The position numbers and the translations under genes were made by a program. The notes under the pieces are model-generated. The model ran no database searches. It was not told the origin of the DNA and saw only the letters and a list, made by a program, of their open reading frames with translations. From NCBI GenBank assembly GCA_002418465.1, contig DIEE01000251.1, positions 9,197 to 28,730 on the forward strand: DNA of 19,534 nucleotides. Reading direction: 5' to 3'. Positions within the stretch are counted from its first letter, which is position 1; every line of letters starts with the position of its first letter. This DNA comes from Pseudomonas sp. UBA5782 (GTDB lineage Bacteria > Pseudomonadota > Gammaproteobacteria > Pseudomonadales > Pseudomonadaceae). This document shows positions 14,008 to 19,534 of this stretch, piece after piece.

Positions 14008-14829
14008 ATGGGCAGATACGCCTGGTTCACATCGCTGCTATTGGGATTCACCCTTCTTCCAACCTGGCTGATGGCCGCCGGCAAATGCGAGCGCCTGGTC
14101 GCCACCGGCAATCCCGAATACCCGCCTTACCTGTGGCGCGACCCGAAGAATCCCAAGCAGCTGATCGGCGCCAACGCCGATCTGCTCAAGCGCATCGGTA
14201 GCGAACTCGGCCTGACCATCGACGTGATCTATACCGGGCCCTGGTCGCGCGCGCAGGATGAGGTGCGCACCGGTCGCGTCGACCTGATCGCAGGTGCCTT
14301 CCTCACCCTGTCGCGGCTGGAAAGTATGGATTACATCCATCCGGCCATCTACGAAACCTCTAGCGTGGTCTGGATCCGCAAGGGTCAGGCATTCCCCTAC
14401 GCTGGCTGGAACGACCTGCGCGGGCACAGCGGGCGCACCCTGGTGAACAACAGTTTCGGTCAGGCTTTCGACACCTTCGCCCAGCAGAACCTGCAGCTGG
14501 AAACGGTGCCGAGCCTGAGCCAGGCGTTCCAGATGCTGCTGCTCGAACGCAGCGAGTACGTGGTCTACGAGCAGTACCCGGGCCTGGCGCTGGCACGCAA
14601 GATGAACATCGCCGACCAACTCGAAGTGCTCTCGCCGCCCGTTTCCAGCGAGGGACTGTTCCTTACGCTGTCGCACGACTCGGCCTGCAACGAGCCCTGG
14701 CTGCGCGGACAACTGGCGAAGAAGATGACAGAATTGACCGCTGCCGGTCTGCCGCAGAGTCTGCTGCAGAGCAATCTCGAGCGCTGGGAGCAGGAAACCG
14801 CCCAGGCCGCCAGTGAATCGACCCAATAG
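14008..14829 (+). CDS. Orphan periplasmic solute-binding protein (family 3-like)
   Basis: This 273-residue protein has a Sec signal peptide (residues 1 to about 24, ending LMAAG) and an amino-acid-type binding fold. Recognisable stretches are LVATGNPEYPPYLWRD, GANADLLKRIGSELGL, and GRVDLIAGAFLTLSRLES. In the last one, Arg103 occupies the place of the arginine that binds the ligand carboxylate in this family. Cys27 and Cys227 could form a disulfide. No permease or ATPase gene is nearby, so it may be a sensor or chemotaxis-linked binding protein, or may borrow a distant transporter. The start ATG 14008 has GGAA 6 nt upstream; earlier in-frame starts overlap the etfA terminator. The stop overlaps the Shine-Dalgarno of the next gene. 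Confidence 0.85.
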   Translation: MGRYAWFTSLLLGFTLLPTWLMAAGKCERLVATGNPEYPPYLWRDPKNPKQLIGANADLLKRIGSELGLTIDVIYTGPWSRAQDEVRTGRVDLIAGAFLTLSRLESMDYIHPAIYETSSVVWIRKGQAFPYAGWNDLRGHSGRTLVNNSFGQAFDTFAQQNLQLETVPSLSQAFQMLLLERSEYVVYEQYPGLALARKMNIADQLEVLSPPVSSEGLFLTLSHDSACNEPWLRGQLAKKMTELTAAGLPQSLLQSNLERWEQETAQAASESTQ

Positions 14830-14838
14830 GAATCCGTT

Positions 14839-15192
14839 TTGAGTAATCGCTTATTCGCCTCCGGCATCGCATGCATGCTGCTCGCCGGTTGCGCCACCGA
14901 TCCGATCCCCGCCGAACAGATACGCCTGACCGAACAGGCCGTGGCCCAGGCCAAGGCCGTTGGCGCCGTCGAGCAGATGGACGAGTTGTCCCTCGCCGAA
15001 ACCAAGCTGGCTGCCGCCCAGGCCGCGATTGCCGACAAGGACTACAAGCTGGCGCGGGTGCTCGCCGAGCAGGCCGAGCTGGACGCACGCCTCGCCGAAG
15101 CGCTGGTGCTGACCAGCAAGAGCGACGCCCAGCTCGCCGATCTGCACGGCAAGCTGAATCGCCTGCGCAAGCAGTTGGGGGAGCAGCAATGA
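14839..15192 (+). CDS. DUF4398 lipoprotein
   Basis: This 117-residue lipoprotein starts at TTG 14839, chosen because AGGAA (14828-14832) is 6 nt away and because only this start gives a full signal peptide. The lipobox L-A-G-C ends at Cys18, followed by Ala, which fits outer-membrane sorting. The rest is Ala/Leu/Glu-rich and predicted helical, with repeats of AxxKLAxAQAAI type, as in DUF4398 proteins. These often sit next to OmpA-like lipoproteins, exactly as here. The next start overlaps its stop by four bases (ATGA). The function is not established; a scaffold or spacer between outer membrane and peptidoglycan is an inference. Confidence 0.88.
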   Translation: MSNRLFASGIACMLLAGCATDPIPAEQIRLTEQAVAQAKAVGAVEQMDELSLAETKLAAAQAAIADKDYKLARVLAEQAELDARLAEALVLTSKSDAQLADLHGKLNRLRKQLGEQQ

Positions 15193-15995
15193 AGCCTCTG
15201 CTCATCGCCGCCGGCGGGCTGTTCCTGCTCGCTCTCGCCGGTTGCGCCACCTCGCCGCAAGCCCAGCAGTCGCTCGATCAGGCGCATGCCGCGTTCGATG
15301 CGGTGAAGGATAACGCCGACGTATTGCGCGCCGCGCCCAAGGACGTGATTCGCGCCGGCGAGTCGCTGGCCCGCGCCGACCGGCTGTCCAGCTATTCCGG
15401 CAGCGACGACGACGTCGTCCACTTCGCCTACCTGAGCCAGCGCTACAGTGCCATCGCCACCGAACACAGCAAGCTGACGCAGAACAACGAGCGCCTGGCC
15501 GCGCTGGAGCTGGAGCGTCAGCGCCTGCAACTGACGCTGCGCGAGGCCAAGCTGCTCAGCGTGCAGCAACAGGGCGCCCTGCTCGATGCGCAGATGGCCA
15601 GCGTGCTGACCAGCAATACCGAACGCGGCCTGGTGATGACGCTGGGCGACGTGCTGTTCGATACCGGCCACTCGGAGCTGAAAGCCTCGGCCAACCGCAC
15701 GGTGCTCAAGCTGGCGCAGTTCCTCCAGCTCAACCCGCGTCGGGTGATTCGCATCGAGGGCTACAGCGACGGTCGTGGCGACGCCAAGATGAATCTGGAG
15801 CTGTCGCGTGCCCGCGCGCAGTCGGTGGCCGACATGCTCGAAGACCTCGGCGTGGATGCCAAGCGCATGCAGGTGCAGGCGCTGGGCGAGGCCTATCCGG
15901 TGGCGGAGAACGCCTCCTCGATCGGGCGCGCGCAGAACCGTCGAGTGGAAATCGTCTTCTCCGACGAGCAGGGACATCTCAGCAGCGAGCGCTGA
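15189..15995 (+). CDS. OmpA-family peptidoglycan-binding lipoprotein
   Basis: This 268-residue protein has a signal peptide and lipobox L-A-G-C (Cys19, then Ala). A helical, DUF4398-like region follows (about residues 24-140, with a likely coiled coil near 95-140), and then a C-terminal OmpA domain (about 148-258). In that domain Asp194 (EGYSDGRGD) and Arg209 (NLELSRARAQSV) match the pair that binds the diaminopimelate carboxylate of peptidoglycan in E. coli OmpA. It should anchor the outer membrane to the wall. The ATG overlaps the DUF4398 stop by four bases, so both are co-translated. A strong terminator follows at 16011-16045. Confidence 0.92.
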   Translation: MKPLLIAAGGLFLLALAGCATSPQAQQSLDQAHAAFDAVKDNADVLRAAPKDVIRAGESLARADRLSSYSGSDDDVVHFAYLSQRYSAIATEHSKLTQNNERLAALELERQRLQLTLREAKLLSVQQQGALLDAQMASVLTSNTERGLVMTLGDVLFDTGHSELKASANRTVLKLAQFLQLNPRRVIRIEGYSDGRGDAKMNLELSRARAQSVADMLEDLGVDAKRMQVQALGEAYPVAENASSIGRAQNRRVEIVFSDEQGHLSSER

Positions 15996-16010
15996 TCGCG
16001 CAACTGAACG

Positions 16011-16045
16011 AACCCGGCGCCTTCGACGAGGCACCGGGTTTTTTT
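16011..16045 (+). terminator. Intrinsic terminator after the OmpA-type gene
   Basis: AACCCGG (16011-16017) pairs with CCGGGTT (16034-16040), and an inner GCCT/AGGC stem (16019-16022 with 16029-16032) closes a 6-nt loop with one C/A mismatch between the stems. A T7 run (16039-16045) follows. It ends the three-gene envelope operon. Confidence 0.92.
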
Positions 16046-16173
16046 CTGCCCGAAGAGCGTCGATTTGCCGCGCGCGGACTGGCGCAATTGCGAAACGCCT
16101 AGCAGAATGATGGAACTGTGCCGGTGCACATCAGATCGTTTCGTCACTGTTACGCAAGCCGGGAAACGCCGCC

Positions 16174-17613
16174 ATGACCAACCTCCTGCTCTACCAGCGC
16201 ATCGCCCAGCAACTGGCTGAGGACATCCGCCGTGGTGTCTACCAGCCAGGCGAGCGGGTGCCCTCGGTGCGCAAGATGAGTTCGCAGCTCAGCGTCAGCC
16301 ACGCGACGGTGCTGCAGGCCTACGCCAATCTGGAGGACCAGGGCCTGATCCGCGCGCGTCCGCAGTCCGGTTACTACGTGCACCAGACTCCGGCGCTGAC
16401 CGCGCCGACGCCGGACATCGCCCGTGTCGAGCTGCCCGGCCTGGTGACGCGGGCGAGCATCATCAATCAGGTGCTCACCGAATCGCGCCGCGAGGGTGTG
16501 TTTCCGTTTGGCGCTGCGGTGCCGCATGTGGATTACCTGCCGGTTCGCGCACTGCACCAGCAACTCGCCAAGGTCACCCGCTTCCAGAGCCCGCGGGCAT
16601 TCAGCTACATGTTCAGCCCCGGTTTCGAGCCGCTGCGCCGGCAGGTGGCGATCCGCATGCGCGATGCCGGCGTGGTGGTCGACCCTTCGGAAGTGGTGAT
16701 CACCCACGGGTGCGTCGATGCCCTGCAGATGTCGCTGCGCGTGCTGACCCAGCCCGGCGACCTGATCGCCACCGAATCGCCGACCTACTACGGGCTGCTG
16801 CAACTGGCCGATCTGCTCGGGCTCAAGGTCATCGAAATCCCCAGCGACCCCACCACCGGGATCAGCCTCGAGGCGCTTCAGCTGGCGGCCAACCAGTGGC
16901 CGATCAAGGCGCTGGTGCTCACCGCGCGGTTGAGCAATCCGCTCGGTGGCACGATCCCCGAGGACCGCCAGAAGCAGCTGCTGCGCCTGGCCAACGAGTT
17001 CGACATCCAGGTCGTCGAGGACGATATCTATGGCGAGCTCATGTTCGAGCAGGGCGGTGTGAAGGCGCTCAAGGCCCACGATCGGCACGGGCGGGTGATC
17101 TACTGTTCGAGCTTTTCCAAGACCCTCTCGCCGGGCGTGCGGATCGGCTGGATGATCGCTGGCAAGTACCAGAAGGATATCCAGCGGCTGCAGACCTTCA
17201 CCACCCACTCGGCCTGCAGCGTCACGCAGATGGCGGTGGCGGCCTACCTGGAAAACGGCGGCTACGACCGCCACCTGCGCTACATCCGCCAGGAGTACCG
17301 GAAGAACCTCAGCGCCTTCCAGCTCGCCGTGCAGCAGCATTTTCCCGAGGGTACGCAGATCACCCGGCCCAACGGTGGTTTCATCCTCTGGGTCAGCCTG
17401 CCGGCGCGGGTGAACACCAAGGAGTTGCAGGTGCGCGCGTTGCAGCAGGGCATCAGCATCGCGCCCGGGCTGATCTTCAGCAATACCGAGCAGTTCAACC
17501 ACTGCGTCCGTCTGAACTGCGGAATTCCGTGGAACCGCGAGGCCGAGCGGGCGTTCATAACTTTGGGCCTGCTGGCGACTCAGCTGTGCCAGGATGCGGC
17601 GAGCCTGCTCTAG
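16174..17613 (+). CDS. MocR-type GntR regulator with aminotransferase domain
   Basis: This 479-residue fusion has an N-terminal winged-helix GntR domain (about residues 5-70: GVYQPGERVPSVRKMSSQL, then the recognition helix SVSHATVLQAYANLE). A linker leads to a fold-type I aminotransferase-like domain (about 100-475). PLP contacts are visible: Asn255 (SNPLGG), Asp284 (VEDDIYGE), and the Schiff-base Lys316 (CSSFSKTLSPGVRIGW). Such proteins usually sense PLP or an amino compound and act on a neighbouring gene. ATG 16174 has GGGAAA (16161-16166) 7 nt upstream. The regulated gene is unclear, as no divergent partner exists; the proline-rich lipoprotein gene follows 66 bp downstream. A plain aminotransferase is excluded by the HTH. 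Confidence 0.93.
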   Translation: MTNLLLYQRIAQQLAEDIRRGVYQPGERVPSVRKMSSQLSVSHATVLQAYANLEDQGLIRARPQSGYYVHQTPALTAPTPDIARVELPGLVTRASIINQVLTESRREGVFPFGAAVPHVDYLPVRALHQQLAKVTRFQSPRAFSYMFSPGFEPLRRQVAIRMRDAGVVVDPSEVVITHGCVDALQMSLRVLTQPGDLIATESPTYYGLLQLADLLGLKVIEIPSDPTTGISLEALQLAANQWPIKALVLTARLSNPLGGTIPEDRQKQLLRLANEFDIQVVEDDIYGELMFEQGGVKALKAHDRHGRVIYCSSFSKTLSPGVRIGWMIAGKYQKDIQRLQTFTTHSACSVTQMAVAAYLENGGYDRHLRYIRQEYRKNLSAFQLAVQQHFPEGTQITRPNGGFILWVSLPARVNTKELQVRALQQGISIAPGLIFSNTEQFNHCVRLNCGIPWNREAERAFITLGLLATQLCQDAASLL

Positions 17614-17666
17614 CAAACCGGCCAGCGACGCCCATCGGTTAAACCGCCGGGCTCGATTCAGCGCTA

Positions 17667-17672
17667 TAGAAT
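17667..17672 (+). promoter_or_regulatory. -10 element placed for a leaderless transcript
   Basis: TAGAAT (17667-17672, overlapping TATAGA 17665-17670) ends 7 nt before the lipoprotein ATG at 17680. Transcription would therefore start at or next to the A of the start codon. No -35 of quality is seen 16-18 bp upstream; an 11-bp palindrome CGGTT-A-AACCG lies at 17636-17646. Confidence 0.4.
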
Positions 17673-17679
17673 AGATGCC

Positions 17680-18204
17680 ATGATTTTGCGAACGACTACC
17701 CTCTGCCTGGCGCTGCTGCTCGCTGCCTGCGACAGCGGCGACAAGCCCGCCGGCCCGCCGAACGAGCCGACCAAGCCCAAGCCCATCACTCAGGTCGAGC
17801 CGGCCGCGCCGCGCAAGGAGCCGCAGCCTCCCATGGCGACCAAGCCGGTGGTGGCAGACCGCTCCGAAGCCAAACCGGTGGAGGAGGCTCCTGCGCCTGC
17901 CGCGCCTGTGGTCAAGTCCAAGGGCAAGGCGCAGGACAAGGCCGAAGACACCCCTTCCGAAGAAGTCAGCCTGGCCAAGCCCAAGCTGGACCTCAGCCTG
18001 CCGCGCGAGCTGGTGGAAAGCCTCGAGCCCGAGAGCAAGCAGAAGGTCAAGGGGGCGTCGGAGAGCGGCTTGCTGCCACCGATGTTCGCCGACAAGGAGA
18101 ACGACCAGCAGCCGTTCCAGCTCAGTGGGCGAGTCATCTCCAATGAGATCGAGCGCAACAGCGGCATCGAAGGCGCCGAGCTGCAGTTCCATTTCCGCCA
18201 GTAA
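17680..18204 (+). CDS. Proline-rich lipoprotein of unknown function
   Basis: This 174-residue protein begins with a signal peptide and lipobox L-A-A-C (Cys17). Asp18-Ser-Gly follows; Asp at +2 is the inner-membrane retention signal in E. coli, while rules in Pseudomonas are somewhat different. A low-complexity Pro/Lys/Ala/Glu region (about residues 20-100) follows, as in cell-envelope linkers. The C-terminal part (about 100-174) has DLSLPRELVESLEP and ends GIEGAELQFHFRQ. I do not recognise the family. ATG 17680 is the only start that retains the signal peptide. It lacks a Shine-Dalgarno and sits where transcription should begin. The gene converges with the minus-strand dehydrogenase 41 bp away, with no clear terminator between. 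Confidence 0.8.
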   Translation: MILRTTTLCLALLLAACDSGDKPAGPPNEPTKPKPITQVEPAAPRKEPQPPMATKPVVADRSEAKPVEEAPAPAAPVVKSKGKAQDKAEDTPSEEVSLAKPKLDLSLPRELVESLEPESKQKVKGASESGLLPPMFADKENDQQPFQLSGRVISNEIERNSGIEGAELQFHFRQ

Positions 18205-18245
18205 TCGAATCGGACGTGCGCCAGGTCGGCGCCGTCGTGCCGAGC

Positions 18246-19070
18246 TCAATCGAGGAACAGATCGCCTGTCAGGCTGCCGCCTTCGGGGTCGAAGCGGTAC
18301 TGCTCGAAGTCGTTCTGCCCCCGCTCGCGGAGGATTTCCTCGTCGATCAGCAATCGTCCGCTGAGTTGCCGACCCCCGCTGCAGAGGATGGTGTGGGCGG
18401 CGTCGGCCATGATTGCCGGGGTACGCGCACGCTTGAAGGCGTCGCGGCTGCCCAGCTCGAACTCGATAGCGGCGGTGGCGATCATCGTCTTCGGCCAGAG
18501 CGCGTTGACGCTGATGCCGTACTTGCCGAACTCCTCGTGCATCCCCAGGCTGAGCATGCTCATGCCGTACTTGGTCACCGTGTAGGGGCCGTGCTGGGCG
18601 AACCACTTGCCGGCCAGATTGAGCGGCGGGCAGAGGCTGAGGATGTGCCCGTTGGCGCTTCGTTTCAGGTAGGGCAGCGCCGCCTGGCTGCAGACCATCA
18701 CCGCGCGGGTGTTTATCTGGAACATCAGGTCGAAGCGCTTGGCTTCTAGCTTTTCCACGCCGAGCAGCTTGATCGCGCCGGCATTGTTGACCAGCGCATC
18801 GATTCCGCCGAAATGCTCGGCCGCCTGGGCCATGGCGGCCTTCACCGCGTTTTCGTCGCGCACGTCGAGCTGCAGCGGCAGAGCCTTGCCGCCCGCTTCC
18901 TCGACTTCCTCGGCGACGCTGAAGATGGTGCCGGGCAGCTTCGGGTGGGGATCGGCGCTCTTCGCCGCGATGACGAGATTGGCGCCGTCGCGGGCGGCGC
19001 GCAGGGCGATCTCGCGACCGATGCCGCGGCTGGCGCCGGTGATGAACAGGGTTTTGCCGTGCAGTGACAT
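18246..19070 (-). CDS. Short-chain dehydrogenase (HSDL2/AtuG-like)
   Basis: This 274-residue classical SDR has the cofactor motif TGASRGIG (residues 11-18), NNAG (95-98), and the catalytic set Ser145, Tyr163 and Lys167 (YTVTK). The LSLCPPLNLAGKWFAQHGPY region and C-terminal extension resemble the HSDL2 and terpene-catabolism SDR group, rather than FabG. GGAG on the minus strand (19081-19078) stands 7 nt before the ATG. It lies 42 bp downstream of an acyl-CoA carboxylase alpha-subunit gene. That is the order of atuF-atuG in P. aeruginosa (from memory), where acyclic terpenes and citronellol are degraded. The substrate is not proven and a role in other acyl-CoA breakdown is possible. Confidence 0.87.
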   Translation of the reverse strand: MSLHGKTLFITGASRGIGREIALRAARDGANLVIAAKSADPHPKLPGTIFSVAEEVEEAGGKALPLQLDVRDENAVKAAMAQAAEHFGGIDALVNNAGAIKLLGVEKLEAKRFDLMFQINTRAVMVCSQAALPYLKRSANGHILSLCPPLNLAGKWFAQHGPYTVTKYGMSMLSLGMHEEFGKYGISVNALWPKTMIATAAIEFELGSRDAFKRARTPAIMADAAHTILCSGGRQLSGRLLIDEEILRERGQNDFEQYRFDPEGGSLTGDLFLD

Positions 19071-19112
19071 GCGTGCGCTCCGCTTCTTGTGGTTATGTGA
19101 GCCTTAGGAGGT

Positions 19113-19534
19113 TCAGGCGTCCAGGGCCTCGATCTCCACCAGTACCTGGCGATTCTTCACCTGCTCGCCGGTGCTTGCCTGGACCCGGCGGACGATGCCG
19201 TCGAGGCCGGCCTTGAGGGCGTGCTCCATCTTCATCGCCTCCAGCACGACCAGCAGCTGGCCCCTCACAACGCGCTCGCCCTCGGCCACCAGCACCTCGA
19301 CGATGGCGCCGTCCATGGGCGCCTTCAGCGTGGAAGATCCCTCCGCCTGCGAAGGTTCCGCCGCGGCCTGGCTGAGGTCGAGCAGCTCCAGATTGCCGAA
19401 TTCGCCGTACAGCCAGAGCCTGTTGCCGGCCAGGTGATAGGCCTGACGCCGGCGGATGCCGTCGATTTCCAGCGTCGCCCAGCGGCCGTCGGCGTCGAGC
19501 AGGCGCAGCGCGATGCGCTCCTCGCCCACCTGCG
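19113..19534 (-). CDS. Acyl-CoA carboxylase alpha subunit, C-terminal biotin-carrier end (partial)
   Basis: The frame is open to the right edge of the window, so only the last 139 or so residues are seen. They contain a beta-strand-rich linking part and a biotinyl domain with the biotin lysine in VLEAMKMEHAL, framed by LKAPMDGAIVEVLVAEGERV and QVKNRQVLVEIEALDA. This is the C-terminal layout of biotin-dependent carboxylase alpha subunits such as methylcrotonyl-CoA (LiuD) or geranyl-CoA (AtuF) carboxylase. The ATP-grasp part lies outside the window. The downstream SDR favours the AtuF reading, but LiuD-like or propionyl-type proteins cannot be excluded from this fragment. Confidence 0.88.
   Translation of the reverse strand, partial: QVGEERIALRLLDADGRWATLEIDGIRRRQAYHLAGNRLWLYGEFGNLELLDLSQAAAEPSQAEGSSTLKAPMDGAIVEVLVAEGERVVRGQLLVVLEAMKMEHALKAGLDGIVRRVQASTGEQVKNRQVLVEIEALDA

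Noticed and set aside
16150..18606. Very long minus-strand open frame (818 codons) spanning the MocR gene and part of the SDR
   Set aside because: It overlaps three supported genes, has no recognisable motif, and its frame is explained by the third-position GC bias of the opposite strand.
1..19534. CRISPR array, tRNA, rRNA, insertion sequence or prophage remnants
   Set aside because: No regularly spaced repeats, cloverleaf-like segment, transposase motif or terminal inverted repeats were seen by reading both strands; small divergent elements could still be missed without a search.

Overview
The window is GC-rich, densely packed bacterial chromosome from a gammaproteobacterium, most likely a Pseudomonas. 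The evidence is the gene order fabG-acpP-fabF-pabC-mltG-tmk-holB-pilZ-tatD, a 118-residue type IV pilus PilZ, a divergent ETF-QO/etfBA pair, and an apparent RgsA-type small RNA next to tatD. The species cannot be fixed from the sequence alone. No phage, transposon, CRISPR array, rRNA or tRNA was seen, and no defence system.

Positions 1-6703 (+ strand) hold fatty-acid synthesis and housekeeping. They start with the 3' end of fabG, then acpP with its own promoter and terminator. After that comes a tightly packed unit: fabF (ketoacyl-ACP synthase II), pabC (folate), mltG (septal/lateral peptidoglycan lytic transglycosylase), tmk (dTMP kinase), holB (DNA polymerase III delta'), pilZ (pilus biogenesis) and tatD (metal-dependent DNase). 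Several junctions overlap by 1-8 bases, which suggests translational coupling.

Positions 6704-10144 are mixed. A minus-strand sRNA candidate (about 6715-6836) has its own RpoS-like -10 box and a T8 terminator. It carries a 7-nt exact complement to the acpP Shine-Dalgarno region of this same window. A minus-strand class V aminotransferase-fold enzyme follows. It is divergent from a TetR regulator, which precedes a lipoprotein and a DUF1285 protein. A bidirectional terminator closes this block.

Positions 10145-13858 are the electron-transfer flavoprotein module of fatty-acid and amino-acid oxidation: ETF-ubiquinone oxidoreductase on the minus strand and etfB-etfA on the plus strand. The divergent 316-bp control region has a sigma70-type promoter facing each way. 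A single CAAAC-N4-GTTTG element sits between the -35 boxes and fits the published PsrA (long-chain fatty-acid sensor) consensus. The etfBA leader is long (about 170 nt) and rich in inverted repeats.

Positions 13859-19534 are accessory envelope and metabolic genes. They comprise an orphan periplasmic solute-binding protein in an operon with a DUF4398 lipoprotein and an OmpA-type lipoprotein, a MocR-type GntR/aminotransferase regulator, a proline-rich lipoprotein whose promoter suggests a leaderless mRNA, and, on the minus strand, the biotin-carrier end of an acyl-CoA carboxylase alpha subunit followed by a short-chain dehydrogenase. The last pair resembles the atuF-atuG order of acyclic terpene catabolism.

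The theme joining the left and centre is fatty-acid synthesis (acpP, fabF) and fatty-acid oxidation (ETF system), with possible sRNA control of the former and probable PsrA-type control of the latter.
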